Below, piece after piece: positions 8,551 to 17,866 of a stretch of 64,000 bases of DNA. Below the pieces are notes generated by a model. It was not told the DNA's origin. It did no database searches and worked only from the letters and a program-made list of their open reading frames with translations. The translations under genes and the position numbers were made by a program. Position 1 is the stretch's first letter, and each line of letters begins with the position of its first letter. The stretch is from Virgibacillus proomii (GTDB taxonomy: Bacteria > Bacillota > Bacilli > Bacillales > Amphibacillaceae). Location of the stretch: positions 622,520 to 686,519 of the forward strand of contig NZ_FUFN01000009.1 of the NCBI RefSeq assembly GCF_900162615.1. Direction: 5' to 3'.

Positions 8551-11500
8551 TTATGCTTTTTCTTTTCCTTTGTTTCTTCTTGTGAACTTTGCAGTTAAGT
8601 CATCAAACAACGTATAAATTACTGGAATTAATAATAATGTAAATATACTGGAAATACCCAGACCAAAAATAATCGTTACTGCTAATGGCTGTTGCATTTC
8701 TGCACCTTCACCTAATGCTAGAGCTAATGGTACCATAGCTAAAATAGTGGTTAAAGTTGTCATTAAAATTGGACGGAGTCTGCTTCTCCCAGCTTCTAAT
8801 ATTGCTTCATAACGCGACATTCCTTTTCGCCGTAAAAGGTTAATATAGTCTACTAACACAATCGAGTTGTTAACGACAATTCCCGCCAGCATAATTATTC
8901 CTATAAAGCCAGGTATACTTAACGGAATATCCATGATAAATAACCCAAGCACTACTCCAATAACAGTTGCTGGCATTGAAAACATAATAATGAACGGGAA
9001 TAAGAAGTTTTCAAACTGAACAGCCATTACTGCATAGACCAGGAAAATCGAGAAAACTAGCGCAATTGCAAGGTCTGTAAATGATTCTGTCATGTCTTGC
9101 GCCTGTCCCCCAATTTGATAGCTATAGCCTTCCGGAAAGTTCATATTATCTAATACGGATTCCACATCCGCTGTGATACTTCCTAAATCACGGTCAACAA
9201 CTTGACTGCTCACATTTATTTGTGGCTGTTGATTTTCTCGTTGTAGACTAACAGGTCCACTCATTTGCTTAAATTCTGCTACTTCATCTAGTGAAATAGT
9301 TGTACCTTGTGGAGTTTGTATTTTCATATCATGCAAGTCGGCTATTTTGCTACGCTGTTCCTTAGGGTAAATTAATGTAACATCCATTTCTTTACCATCT
9401 TCTCGATATTGTGTAACTACTTGACCAGTAAACTGAATTTGAACTTGTCCTAATATCTGTTCATGATTTAAACCATACATGGCAGCGCGGTCTTGATTAA
9501 TCTCAATATTCAGTTGTGGAACACCTTCCGATGCAGAGGTTTCCGGATTATAAACCCCATTTACATCATCAATTTCCTTAGTAACTTCACCAGCAAGCTC
9601 CCTTAACAATTCGTGTTCTGGTCCGTTTAATTGTATCTGGATCGGATCACCCATATTCATTCCTGAGTCCATGGAATTAACGGTTATTTCTGCACCGGCA
9701 ATCTCTTTTAATTTATCGTCCATCTCTTTAACAATATCGACGGTTGTTTTTTCGCGTTCTCCAGAAGGAATGAGCTGAATCGTGTAAATTGCTTGATTAC
9801 TATTACTAATTCCTCCTCCGGAAGTGAAGGTTCCACTGCCAACATTTACATAATTTGTTTCAATCAATGGCGTAAATTCCTTTAATTCCTTGTTTACTTG
9901 TTCAACAAGTTTCTCTGTATGTTGTAACGAACTTCCTGGAGGAGTTTCCACACGTACTTCTAATTGCCCTTGATCAGCAGAAGGAATAAACTCCGCTCCG
10001 ATAAATGGTGTAAGCGCCAAGCTGGCAACAATCGCTAAAATGGTTGCAAAAATAGTTGTTTTTCGATGACCAAGCACCCATTTTAAACTATTTCTATAGC
10101 CATTCGTTAACCAACCTAAGAAGCGATCAAACCAATAACGTCTGCCACTATCTTTTATTGCTTTTTGCAGGAGCTTGGAAGAAAGCATCGGGACTAATGT
10201 GATAGCTACCACCAACGAAGTAATTAATGAAAAAGATACGGTTAATGCAAGTGGTGTAAACATGTCAGATGCTATTCCTTCTACATAAACAATCGGTAGA
10301 AATACTACCAATGTAGTTGTTGTTGAAGCAATTACAGCAGGAGCCAATTCACTCGCTCCTTTAATCGCTGCTTCCTTTAAATTGTATCCTTGTTGGCGAT
10401 AAGAATAAATATGCTCCAGAATAACGATTGAGCTATCCACCATCATTCCTAATCCCAATGCCAACCCGCCCAAGGTTAAAATATTTAATGTCTCTCCTGT
10501 GAAGTACATTAAAATGAAAGTGGTAATGATCGCAATAGGAATCGACAAGCCTATTACAAGGGTTGCACGAATACTCTTTAGGAATAACAACAAAATAAAG
10601 ATTGATATGATACCACCAATTAAAATGTTTTGCACCACAGAATCAATGGACATTTGAATAAAATCTGATGTGTCTATAATTACATTTAAATGAACATCTT
10701 TTGGCAAATCCTGTTCTATCTCTTTCATACTTTCTTTAATATTTGTTGCTACTTCAACCGTATTACTGTCGGTTTTTTTAAGTATAGATAGAACTACGGA
10801 AGGTTTTCCATTTACTAACGTCAATCCAAATTCGTCTTTATAAGCATCTTTTACTTCTGCTAAATCTTCTACTTGTACAGTAGCTCCTGCTTCCGTTTGA
10901 ACAAGCGTTTGTTTAATATCTTTCATCGACTTGAATTCACCAGTCACACGCAGTTGAAGATCCTTATCACCTTTTTCAACTGTCCCAACCGAAGCTGACT
11001 GATTGCTACTATTTAATGATTGAATAATTGTTTGCGTTGTAACACCATATTGCTGTAATTTGGCTTCATTGAGAACTAACTGAATCTCTCTTTCTTTACC
11101 ACCTTCGACGCTGACAGATCCCACTCCACCTTGCCGTTCAAAAAATGGCACCAATTGATCATCAGCTATATTCGTTAGGGAAGCTGTGTCATCTCCAGTC
11201 AAGCCAACCCATATCACCGGCAGTTGGTCAGGATTAAATCGCATAATATTCGGATCGCCTGCTTGACTAGGCAACATCCCCTTTACTTGGTCAACACTTT
11301 CTCGGACATCAAGTAAAGCCTGATCCAAATCTGTTCCGTTACTAAACATCATAATAACTAAGGAGGAGCCTGATTGAGATTGAGATTGGACTGTTTCTAT
11401 CCCTTCTACAGTGCTCACTGCCGACTCAATCGGTCTACTGATTAGATTCTCAACTTCTTGTGGTGCCGCATCTTCATATGATGTTGCCACAACAGCCACT

Positions 11501-11628
11501 GGGAGATCTATTTTGGGGAAAAGATCAACAGTTAAGCTGCGCAATGAAACTGCACCGAGAGCGAGTATTGCAAGGACTATCATAATAACGCCTACTGGAC
11601 GTTTTACAGATGTTTTAATTAGCTTCAA
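8551..11628 (-). CDS. RND-family efflux pump, inner-membrane permease (AcrB/SwrC type)
   Basis: 1025 aa, normal RND length. N-terminal span (residues 10-30) opens with the family pattern SVKRPVGVIMIVLAI; two large extracytoplasmic domains follow (about 35-335 and 560-860), each before a six-span bundle; GLALGLGMMVDSSIVILEH is RND motif with the proton-relay Asp, and GIIMLAGIVVNNSIVLVDY repeats it in the second half. It exports hydrophobic compounds by proton antiport. B. subtilis SwrC (surfactin export) is the nearest characterised relative by type. The TTG start is preceded by AAAGGGG; the adaptor gene ends 2 bases upstream, so the two are one operon. Confidence 0.93.
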   Translation of the reverse strand: MKLIKTSVKRPVGVIMIVLAILALGAVSLRSLTVDLFPKIDLPVAVVATSYEDAAPQEVENLISRPIESAVSTVEGIETVQSQSQSGSSLVIMMFSNGTDLDQALLDVRESVDQVKGMLPSQAGDPNIMRFNPDQLPVIWVGLTGDDTASLTNIADDQLVPFFERQGGVGSVSVEGGKEREIQLVLNEAKLQQYGVTTQTIIQSLNSSNQSASVGTVEKGDKDLQLRVTGEFKSMKDIKQTLVQTEAGATVQVEDLAEVKDAYKDEFGLTLVNGKPSVVLSILKKTDSNTVEVATNIKESMKEIEQDLPKDVHLNVIIDTSDFIQMSIDSVVQNILIGGIISIFILLLFLKSIRATLVIGLSIPIAIITTFILMYFTGETLNILTLGGLALGLGMMVDSSIVILEHIYSYRQQGYNLKEAAIKGASELAPAVIASTTTTLVVFLPIVYVEGIASDMFTPLALTVSFSLITSLVVAITLVPMLSSKLLQKAIKDSGRRYWFDRFLGWLTNGYRNSLKWVLGHRKTTIFATILAIVASLALTPFIGAEFIPSADQGQLEVRVETPPGSSLQHTEKLVEQVNKELKEFTPLIETNYVNVGSGTFTSGGGISNSNQAIYTIQLIPSGEREKTTVDIVKEMDDKLKEIAGAEITVNSMDSGMNMGDPIQIQLNGPEHELLRELAGEVTKEIDDVNGVYNPETSASEGVPQLNIEINQDRAAMYGLNHEQILGQVQIQFTGQVVTQYREDGKEMDVTLIYPKEQRSKIADLHDMKIQTPQGTTISLDEVAEFKQMSGPVSLQRENQQPQINVSSQVVDRDLGSITADVESVLDNMNFPEGYSYQIGGQAQDMTESFTDLAIALVFSIFLVYAVMAVQFENFLFPFIIMFSMPATVIGVVLGLFIMDIPLSIPGFIGIIMLAGIVVNNSIVLVDYINLLRRKGMSRYEAILEAGRSRLRPILMTTLTTILAMVPLALALGEGAEMQQPLAVTIIFGLGISSIFTLLLIPVIYTLFDDLTAKFTRRNKGKEKA

Positions 11629-11630
11629 GT

Positions 11631-12488
11631 TTATTCCCCTTTCACAACTTTAACCTTACTACCGTCCGTTAGAGATAGTTGTCCTTTTACGATAACTGTA
11701 TCACCAACTTTGAAGTCTCCCTCAATAGCTGTCTGATCCGATTGAGATTCCTTTATGGAAACAACAGTACGGACCGCTTTATTATCTTTTACCACATAGA
11801 TAAACGATTCATTTCCTTCTTCCTCAACAGCTTGAGTAGGAACGATTAACGCTTTTTTTATTCTTGTTTCAGGAACTTGTAATTTTGCTATCATACCAGG
11901 TAGTAATTTATTTTCTTTATTTTTTACGGTTGCCTTGATTGGATATAATCCAGTATCGTTTGGCATTGCATCAGCTGATGTTATCTTAGCTTTATAATTT
12001 TTATTATCAATGGATACATCAAACTCATCCTCTACCTCTAGTAAATCACGATCGTCATCCGTGACGGTAAAGGTCAGTTTTAACGAGTCAGAATCAGCAA
12101 TAATCGCTAACGGATCTTCGGTGGAAGCCAATTCTCCTTCGCTAACATTAAGCTGAGTTATTTTTCCATCTTTAGGAGCACGAATTGTTTGCTTACCAGC
12201 TGGAGACTGAATGGTTGCAATTGGATCATTCTTCTCGACTTTATCCCCAGTTTTAACTTCTACTTGATCAACCTCACCTGGGTTTTGCACCATTACGGGC
12301 ATGGCCCCTTTGGGTTCTGTCCTGCCATAGATGCTTTTTTCAATAACAATATCTCCTTCTTTTATCTTCTCTGTTTCAACAGGAATAACACGTTCTTCAT
12401 TTTTTACCTTTTTATCATCTTCCTCATTGCATGCAGTAAGCATTAAAGCTATGACGATAATGACTAAGCCAAAATAAATTTTTTTCAC
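11631..12488 (-). CDS. RND efflux adaptor, membrane fusion lipoprotein
   Basis: 285 aa. Signal peptide with lipobox LTAC (Cys near 20), an acidic/basic linker, then a barrel-sandwich (biotinyl-lipoyl-like) fold: GEVDQVEVKTGDKVEKNDPIA near 90 and a second half-motif DGKITQLNVSEGELAS near 125, with no long helical hairpin between them, then a beta-barrel and membrane-proximal domain (VPTQAVEEEGNESFIYVV). The short form fits a Gram-positive cell that lacks an outer membrane and TolC. It is immediately upstream of, and co-transcribed with, the RND permease. Substrate unknown. Confidence 0.9.
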   Translation of the reverse strand: MKKIYFGLVIIVIALMLTACNEEDDKKVKNEERVIPVETEKIKEGDIVIEKSIYGRTEPKGAMPVMVQNPGEVDQVEVKTGDKVEKNDPIATIQSPAGKQTIRAPKDGKITQLNVSEGELASTEDPLAIIADSDSLKLTFTVTDDDRDLLEVEDEFDVSIDNKNYKAKITSADAMPNDTGLYPIKATVKNKENKLLPGMIAKLQVPETRIKKALIVPTQAVEEEGNESFIYVVKDNKAVRTVVSIKESQSDQTAIEGDFKVGDTVIVKGQLSLTDGSKVKVVKGE

Positions 12489-12670
12489 TTAAATAATGCT
12501 CCTCTCTTATCTACTATTGTAATGTTTTTCACCAATGGATTCTTTTATAGAGCCTGGATAAGCCACAAATAATTGTCACATAACCATGATGTAATCTAGA
12601 TTTATCTTTTAACCCTTCACAAAAACGAGCAGTATATCTAATTCTAATTGAGTAAATAAAACTAGATGAA

Positions 12671-12930
12671 GAACGAAAGCTAGAAGCCCTCGTGTAGAAA
12701 CGTACAAACCGGAGAGCTTTCAGGCGAGATAAAGTGAAACTTCATTCAAGGAGCGTTTTTCTCATCATGTTCATAACATCATTAGCACATTTTTGAATTG
12801 AGAGAATACGGATCCTTACATCCGAGATAAAGGAAAACTTCTACGAGGAGTCGATGTTGACTTATCGCAGAAAGAAGATCGAAGTTTGCTAACAGCACAA
12901 CCTCTGCTGAAACAGATATCATTTCCTATA
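12671..12930 (+). repeat. F3 repeat interrupted by F1 copy 4
   Basis: Left part 12671-12727 (GAACGAAAGCTAGAAGCCCT...), right part 12833-12930 (GAGTCGATGTTGACTTATCG, GAAGATCGAAGTTTGCTAAC). The break carries an F1 fragment between two GATAAAG heptamers. Confidence 0.65.
12728..12832 (+). mobile_element. F1 element copy 4 (internally deleted), inserted in F3
   Basis: GATAAAG at 12728 and 12826. Keeps the left end (TGAAACTTCATTC) and the right arm with the tandem-array type sequence (ACATCATTAGCACATTTTTG), but hairpin 1 and the 5' arm of hairpin 2 are lost. Confidence 0.7.
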
Positions 12931-14399
12931 CAAGAACATACATATCATGTTATAGATATACTTAAAGTGTTTGTATAGGAATTAATATCATTTAGGTTCC
13001 ATTCAGAAAAGCTGCTGCTGAAATTTAATGTATTTTCTTGGATAGCATCTATTGCTACCAACTCTTGAAGATTATTTTTTTGGTAGGATATTTTTAGTTA
13101 AAATATCTAACTTGATAGGCTTCGTATTCAGCATTCTTATGTATATGTCTGTTAGTATACAGTAAAATTCAAAGATATGCTTTTAACGTACAGGTAAGGA
13201 AACTACCGTTTTTCCCCTCTATTGAATTCAACCCATTTTTTCATTATCAGTATATACGTATTTGGTTAAACATTTGTTTCACGAAATACATAAATTATAA
13301 ACGACCAAATTGTACGCATGGTGGTTTTTCCTGTTCCTCTCAAATGTGATTCCTAATTCTCTGTAGAAAATTGACTCCTTTACACTCATTCGTTTTATCC
13401 ATCTTCGTGAGGCTTCCATATCTCTGGCGATGGCTATAAAGCGAAACTTCATTCAATGTTGACTTTCTTTCATCACATACAGATAAAAGTAGAAAAAAGG
13501 CTAAAATCTCTGGCATCCTTAAAAAAGTAGGACATTTTTTAAGGATGCGAACAAATCAGGTATTTAGGCGCCGTTATCTCACTTAAACTTTTGTATTCTC
13601 TATAACTTTTAAAGGAGTGGTCTTGCCACAGCACCTTAGATTTAGATTTAAGTTAGACAACTACATGCTTGCTTTAATTTTACACAAGTTTCTCCTTTAT
13701 TTATAGTACAGAATAGTAACTGCAAAAAATCAAATTACAAACATGACTGCTTAGCATTTTCTAATGAACCTAGCTTTAACTTTTAAATCTTATCATCTGT
13801 TAACTACTATGAGGTGTTACGTAAGGTAATGTACAAGCGAAATACTTCGTATTCGAGGAAGTCCAAAAACCTAGTACAATTGAATTATGTTTTAGTGTGC
13901 ATATGGACCTAATTATTGTCACTTTTAATGAAATAAACTAACCTGTACATTTGTTTTATACACTTCTAACTTAAAACGATAAGTTCCGTATCTGTTCCAG
14001 TTATGTCTAACATTATTGTATAGAATATCTCATTGGTTGATAACTGGCTAAGGTAATATAACTAACTACGACTTAGGATGTATTTCTAACGATAAAGATC
14101 ACTTTTACTTTTCTAGTTTCTATTGTTTGATTTCGGTCTTTACATGATTAACTACTACTTGTTAAGTAATATTAATCTTTTATAGATACGAGTATTTTTA
14201 AACGTATTCATAATAACAAGCGAACCATCTGAAAAACAAGTAAAAATACTTTAAGATTAATTACCATTTTTAATTATTGGTACTAAATAACGATTCATAC
14301 TTTATCGGTTATGGTAGACAAAACAGTTAAGTTAATTCACTTATACCGGTTATAAAACTTGCTATTTTCCTTTTTACCTTACTGTAAAAATTATCAGTG
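12931..14399. other. 1.5 kb gene desert downstream of comK
   Basis: No supported gene on either strand. It holds the degenerate F1 copy 5 (13434-13655), including a perfect 14-bp hairpin GCATCCTTAAAAAA / TTTTTTAAGGATGC at 13513-13548. From about 13800 to 14399 the sequence is very AT-rich with stops in all frames; I see no relic I can name. Confidence 0.5.
13434..13655 (+). mobile_element. F1 element copy 5, degenerate long variant
   Basis: Left end TATAAAGCGAAACTTCATTC; right part GGTATTTAGGCGCCGTTATC ... CAGCACCTTAGATTTAG. The middle shares the GCTAAAATC..GAACAAAT segment with copy 9 (21091), showing a second long subtype. Confidence 0.6.
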
Positions 14400-14912
14400 T
14401 TATAAATGCTGGTGAAATAATTTCATTGTAGGAAATCTGGATTGTCCAAATAAAACAGGGCGATTTAGATGTACGATTAATTGACTTGTTCGTTTATATT
14501 GTAGATCAAATGCATTTAAAGATATTTCTACATAACAGCCGCTCCCATCATAAAACGTAACGTATGTGCCGGAATTCTTTTTTTCATATCGATATATGTG
14601 GTGATAAGCGATCCAAGCATTGCTTTTATTTTTAATAGAAGCTGTCGGCATCATATAAACACCTTGTTCTGGTATTACTGGAATTGGGAGCTTGCTGGAT
14701 GAATGTAAAACGTCTTTTACAGCCATCCTCCTGCCTTCTAAGGTAGATCCATATAACAGACAACTATAATCAATAATTTGTTCTGGTCGATGCAATGATC
14801 TCCTTTGTACATCATCTTCTAAAATGAGTGAACGATAATAAGTATATTCACTCCAAAATATAGCTTTTGTTTTTACTGATACAATATACACTGATGTAAT
14901 ACGTTGCTTCAA
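14400..14912 (-). CDS. comK: Competence transcription factor ComK
   Basis: 170 aa (B. subtilis ComK 192). ComK binds paired AT-boxes and switches on DNA-uptake and late competence genes. Family matches run through the centre: IIDYSCLLYGSTLEGRRMAV (residues 42-61), IPEQGVYMMPTASIKNKSNA then WIAYHHIYRYE, and VTFYDGSGCYVEISLNAFDL. The carboxyl tail is shorter than in B. subtilis. The start is TTG 14912 with AGGAGGAG 6 bases upstream. A plausible sigma-A promoter lies at 14995-14968. It is divergent from yjfB. Its presence implies competence potential, though degron and regulator binding cannot be judged here. Confidence 0.88.
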   Translation of the reverse strand: MKQRITSVYIVSVKTKAIFWSEYTYYRSLILEDDVQRRSLHRPEQIIDYSCLLYGSTLEGRRMAVKDVLHSSSKLPIPVIPEQGVYMMPTASIKNKSNAWIAYHHIYRYEKKNSGTYVTFYDGSGCYVEISLNAFDLQYKRTSQLIVHLNRPVLFGQSRFPTMKLFHQHL

Positions 14913-14967
14913 CTTAGTCTCCTCCTCTAGTAATTATTAGACTTTTAACATTAATTCTACTATTTTG

Positions 14968-14995
14968 TCTATACTTTGTCTTTACTTAACGACAA
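14968..14995 (-). promoter_or_regulatory. Candidate comK promoter
   Basis: On the minus strand, TTGTCG (14995-14990) and TATAGA (14973-14968) with a 16-base spacer, about 55 bases before the comK start. Flanked by a direct repeat AGACAAA. Confidence 0.45.
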
Positions 14996-15180
14996 ATAGT
15001 TTCAATAACTAAAAGATGATGAAAGACTTTTATTTAGGAAGTAATTCATCTTATCTTGCGTATCATTTTTGCTTACTCGTCTCTTTCTCTAAACTGAGGA
15101 GGATGATCATCGGATATGCAGTTCCTTTTACCTTAATTACAGAAAGCTTTCATTCAATTTCAATTTTTGTTGTCATGCTA

Positions 15181-15189
15181 TGTTATAAT
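15181..15189 (+). promoter_or_regulatory. Extended -10 element before yjfB
   Basis: TGTTATAAT, a TGn-type extended -10, 40 bases before the yjfB start. No convincing -35 at normal spacing and no clear sigma-D motif. Confidence 0.4.
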
Positions 15190-15228
15190 TATACCTAATT
15201 TTAAATGGATTAAGGAGTTGATGTTTGG

Positions 15229-15420
15229 ATGGATATAGCTGCATTATCAATTGGTTTAGCTAATCAGCAAATACAAACTAATGCAGGTATAGCGGTGATG
15301 AAAAATGCATTAGGAGTTATGGAAACTCAAGGCGCACAGCTTCAAAAAATGATTGTAGATTCCTCTGTTTCTAAAATAACTCATCCTACGCTTGGCAGAC
15401 AGATCGATATAATGGGTTAA
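15229..15420 (+). CDS. yjfB: YjfB family putative motility protein
   Basis: 63 aa. The sequence (AALSIGLANQQIQTNAGIAV, MKNALGVMETQGAQLQKMI) matches the small YjfB family found widely in motile Bacillaceae; in B. subtilis the gene belongs to the motility regulon. The molecular role is unknown. The protein is amphipathic, soluble and has no signal peptide. The start ATG 15229 has AAGGAG 11 bases upstream, a slightly long spacing. Monocistronic; terminator at 15461. Confidence 0.85.
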   Translation: MDIAALSIGLANQQIQTNAGIAVMKNALGVMETQGAQLQKMIVDSSVSKITHPTLGRQIDIMG

Positions 15421-15460
15421 GATATTAACTTTAGTACTAAAATTTTATGCTTTTTAACGT

Positions 15461-15502
15461 AAAAAGAGGCAGGAAACATACTGTGTATGTTCTGCCCCTT
15501 TT
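15461..15502. terminator. Bidirectional terminator between yjfB and a convergent lipoprotein gene
   Basis: Stem AAAAGAGGCAG.AACATAC / GTATGTT.TGCCCCTTTT, loop TGT; T-rich on the + strand side and mirrored by A-run on the other. Confidence 0.75.
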
Positions 15503-15529
15503 AAGTATGGAACGAAAAAAATCAAACCA

Positions 15530-15802
15530 TTATTGATTTCCTTGGTTATTATCTTTATTTTGATCGTCCATCATATTATCATCGTTATTATCAGTGTCAG
15601 TATTATCTTCTTCATTTTGGAGATCGTTATCATTTCCATCCATGCCGTTGTCATCTGCAGGACGATCGTTGTTACCCCCCTGATCTTCTACTGGTGTATC
15701 ATTATTATCTGCAGGGCCTTGATCATCATTTGTTGCACAAGCAGCAATTAATGATAACATTAAAATAGATGCTCCAAGTTTCATAAGAAGTTTTGATTTC
15801 AT
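15530..15802 (-). CDS. Small Asp/Asn-rich lipoprotein, unknown function
   Basis: 90 aa. N-terminal signal peptide with lipobox IAAC (Cys near 22). The mature part is nearly all Asp, Asn, Gln, Gly and Glu in short low-complexity runs (for example DNDLQNEEDNTDTDNNDDN), strongly acidic and likely disordered. Such small acidic lipoproteins recur in halotolerant Bacillaceae, but no function is established that I can name; calcium or cation binding at the membrane surface is a guess. The ribosome site AAAGGAGG precedes the ATG. It shares a terminator with yjfB. Confidence 0.75.
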   Translation of the reverse strand: MKSKLLMKLGASILMLSLIAACATNDDQGPADNNDTPVEDQGGNNDRPADDNGMDGNDNDLQNEEDNTDTDNNDDNMMDDQNKDNNQGNQ

Positions 15803-16146
15803 TGTAATGCCTCCTTTTGTATTCGTTCGCTTTTAGCATAACCAAATCGAAAGAAGTCATACAATTTTTTATCCAATTTTTCCTAAAGTTGAAAGATGAA
15901 GTGATTTTTTTAATTATAATCATTAATTTTAAGGTTTAAAAAGGGCCGGAAATTTCAAGGTGGTTTCGGAAAGCTGAATGGTTATTTTTAACCGTGAGAA
16001 CCTAATTAAGATTGATTTTTTAATTAGGCTATTTTTATAAACGTCAGACAATAACTATGTTACCTTAACTTTAGCACAAAAATTTTCCTAACCCACAAAA
16101 ACATTAGCTATGGCATTTTCGCCAAATATTGAACTTCCTGCAAAGT
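15803..16146. other. 344 bp gap with a palindromic hairpin
   Basis: No gene. A perfect 9-bp stem CCTAATTAA (16001-16009) / TTAATTAGG (16020-16028) followed by CTATTTTT on the + strand is a probable terminator, perhaps bidirectional, downstream of fabZ. Confidence 0.5.
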
Positions 16147-16566
16147 TTATTTTATAGCAAATAAAATTTCTGCTTCACAAGCAGTTTTTCCCTCCACTTT
16201 AGCAACTGCTTTTCCTTTACCGATTGGACCTTTTAATCGAAGTATCTCCACTTCCATTTGCAATTGATCACCAGGACGAACTTGTTGTTTAAAACGACAA
16301 TTATCAACACCTGCTAGAAATCCAATTTTCCCTTTATTTTCCTCTAAGCCAAGCATGGCAATTGCACCCAGCTGTGCTAACGCCTCCAAAATCAAAACAC
16401 CCGGCATAACAGCATATTCCGGAAAATGGCCTTGAAAAAATGGTTCGTTTGCAGAAACGTTTTTCAAACCAGTAACTCGTTTTCCTTCTTCTAATTCTGT
16501 TACACGATCGACTAATAGAAACGGATAACGATGAGGAATTATCTCTTTTATTTGTTCAATATTCAT
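16147..16566 (-). CDS. fabZ: (3R)-hydroxyacyl-[acyl-carrier-protein] dehydratase FabZ
   Basis: 139 aa, normal for FabZ (B. subtilis YwpB 141). It dehydrates 3-hydroxyacyl-ACP in type II fatty-acid synthesis, in the cytoplasm. Catalytic His lies in IIPHRYPFLLVDR (residues 9-21) and catalytic Glu in PGVLILEALAQLGAI. ATG 16566 is preferred: AGAGG lies 9 bases upstream and the upstream extension is not conserved. An inverted F1 element occupies the region directly upstream (16588-16754), so it may supply or block the promoter. Confidence 0.95.
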   Translation of the reverse strand: MNIEQIKEIIPHRYPFLLVDRVTELEEGKRVTGLKNVSANEPFFQGHFPEYAVMPGVLILEALAQLGAIAMLGLEENKGKIGFLAGVDNCRFKQQVRPGDQLQMEVEILRLKGPIGKGKAVAKVEGKTACEAEILFAIK

Positions 16567-16587
16567 TTTATCAGCCTCTTTTCTTGT

Positions 16588-16754
16588 TTTATACCGCATC
16601 TAAAGTGCCGTCAGACTCCCACGTCAAGGTGGGGGATAATGGCACCTAAAAAGCTCCGATTCGTTCGGGAGGCCTTTAGGTCGTGCCCTTGCGATACTAT
16701 CATCTAGTGGAGGATGAAGGATTCCCCGCACTGAATGAAATTTCTACTTTAAAT
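16588..16754 (-). mobile_element. F1 element copy 6, the only copy in inverse orientation
   Basis: Read on the minus strand: TTTAAAGTAGAAATTTCATT, inner block CGCAAGGGCACGACCTAAAG, AGGTGCC / GGCACTT hairpin with inner CCCAC/GTGGG, and right end ATGCGGTATAAAA. It ends 21 bases before the fabZ start. Confidence 0.8.
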
Positions 16755-16773
16755 TGATATGGTAACTGAAATG

Positions 16774-16808
16774 AAAGCATCTGAGTCGACATTAGACTTA
16801 GATGCTTT
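16774..16808 (-). terminator. Hairpin after the EpuA-like gene
   Basis: Inverted repeat AAAGCATCTGAGTC / GACTTAGATGCTTT with one mismatch, directly after the stop at 16811; weak T-run. Confidence 0.6.
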
Positions 16809-16810
16809 AC

Positions 16811-17161
16811 TTAATTTGTTTTCGTAACAATGTCTATAATATGTTGCCATGTCTCTTTTTTTAAAGCGTCGATAGGCGTGCCATCACCAATGACTCCATA
16901 GCCGACCATTAGTCCAATCACTAAGGCAATTATACATAGAAGTGAAACGACAATAATCCTTAACCAAATAGGAAAAATGCGTAGTCTCGGACGTTTTTTC
17001 GTAGTCCCTGCTCGCTGCATTTGGTGTTTTTCACTTCTTTGTCGTAATTTAGCAGTGCTTGAATCAGTCTTTTGTTGGGAACGATAGATTAATTTACTAC
17101 CATCTTCCTCTAAAGCTTTGGTAGAGCCTTTCCCCTTGACGAGATTCTGGTTTAGGAACAT
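16811..17161 (-). CDS. EpuA family membrane protein (annotated in databases as RNA polymerase subunit beta-like)
   Basis: 116 aa. A basic, Gln-rich cytoplasmic N-terminal half (residues 1-60) is followed by LRIFPIWLRIIVVSLLCIIA and a single membrane span to about residue 90, then GYGVIGDGTPIDALKKETW. This pattern is the EpuA family, single-span proteins often labelled 'DNA-directed RNA polymerase subunit beta' although they share no RNAP domain; the label should not be taken literally. Function unknown. Start ATG with AAGGAG 10 bases before. In related genomes it follows the flagellar hook-rod genes, as here. Confidence 0.8.
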   Translation of the reverse strand: MFLNQNLVKGKGSTKALEEDGSKLIYRSQQKTDSSTAKLRQRSEKHQMQRAGTTKKRPRLRIFPIWLRIIVVSLLCIIALVIGLMVGYGVIGDGTPIDALKKETWQHIIDIVTKTN

Positions 17162-17359
17162 AGTTTTGTTTCTCCTTACTTCTAGAGGTTGTATGACACA
17201 TCAAATTTCCTTATAGCTTATGAATCTCTGTGATGTAAATTTGCCCTTTTGTTCGTAACAGTCTCTTGAACTTCGATTCGATAGGACATGCTGCTATCAG
17301 CAGAATCACAGCACAGAGTAAGCCTCAACAGCAATACAATCAGGGTTTTCAAGCAGAAC

Positions 17360-17745
17360 AGAAGCTAGAAGCCCTTGGTTAGCGACGTACAAACTTGGAG
17401 ATCTTCTGACGAGATAAAATGAAACTTCATTTCTTGGAGTGCTTTCCCAAGAAATGTTGACCTAAAGGCCTCTGAACCAATCGGGCATTTAGGTGTCGTT
17501 ATCTTCAATTTAAACGTCTCCAAATTCTCTATAAGTTGGTAATTTTATGGCCCCTTACATCCGGGATAAAGAAAACATGCCTCTAAAACAGGGCTATGCC
17601 GACGCCTGAGTGGCAGGTCCGCTTTTAGTCGGTCTTCCTTTTGATTCGAGCAAATGTTAACTTATCATAGGAAGAAGTTCGAAGTTTTCTACAGCTTTCA
17701 GTGCTTAAGCTAGTCGAAGCTACTTTTCAAAAGAAATTTCCCCAA
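17360..17745 (+). repeat. F3 repeat interrupted by F1 copy 7
   Basis: Left part 17360-17412 (AACAGAAGCTAGAAGCCCTT...GATCTTCTGACGA), right part 17572-17745 (AAAACATGCCTCTAAAACAG, CTTTTAGTCGGTCTTCC, hairpin CTTCCT/AGGAAG). Alignment with the empty copy at 4219 places the insertion exactly at the GATAAAG boundary. Confidence 0.75.
17413..17571 (+). mobile_element. F1 element copy 7, inserted in F3
   Basis: GATAAAA at 17413 and GATAAAG at 17565. Hairpin 1 CATTTCTTGG / CCAAGAAATG is perfect. Inner GACCTAAAGGCC kept; hairpin 2 partly decayed. Confidence 0.8.
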
Positions 17746-17866
17746 CGAAAAAAGGTATAATTCCCTAAGCAATAAGGAACACTCCAGCAATGATACACAT
17801 GATTTTCATGAACGTTACCATCTACCGGTCTCAGAGCTTTTACCTCTTTTAGGAATAAATTGATAT

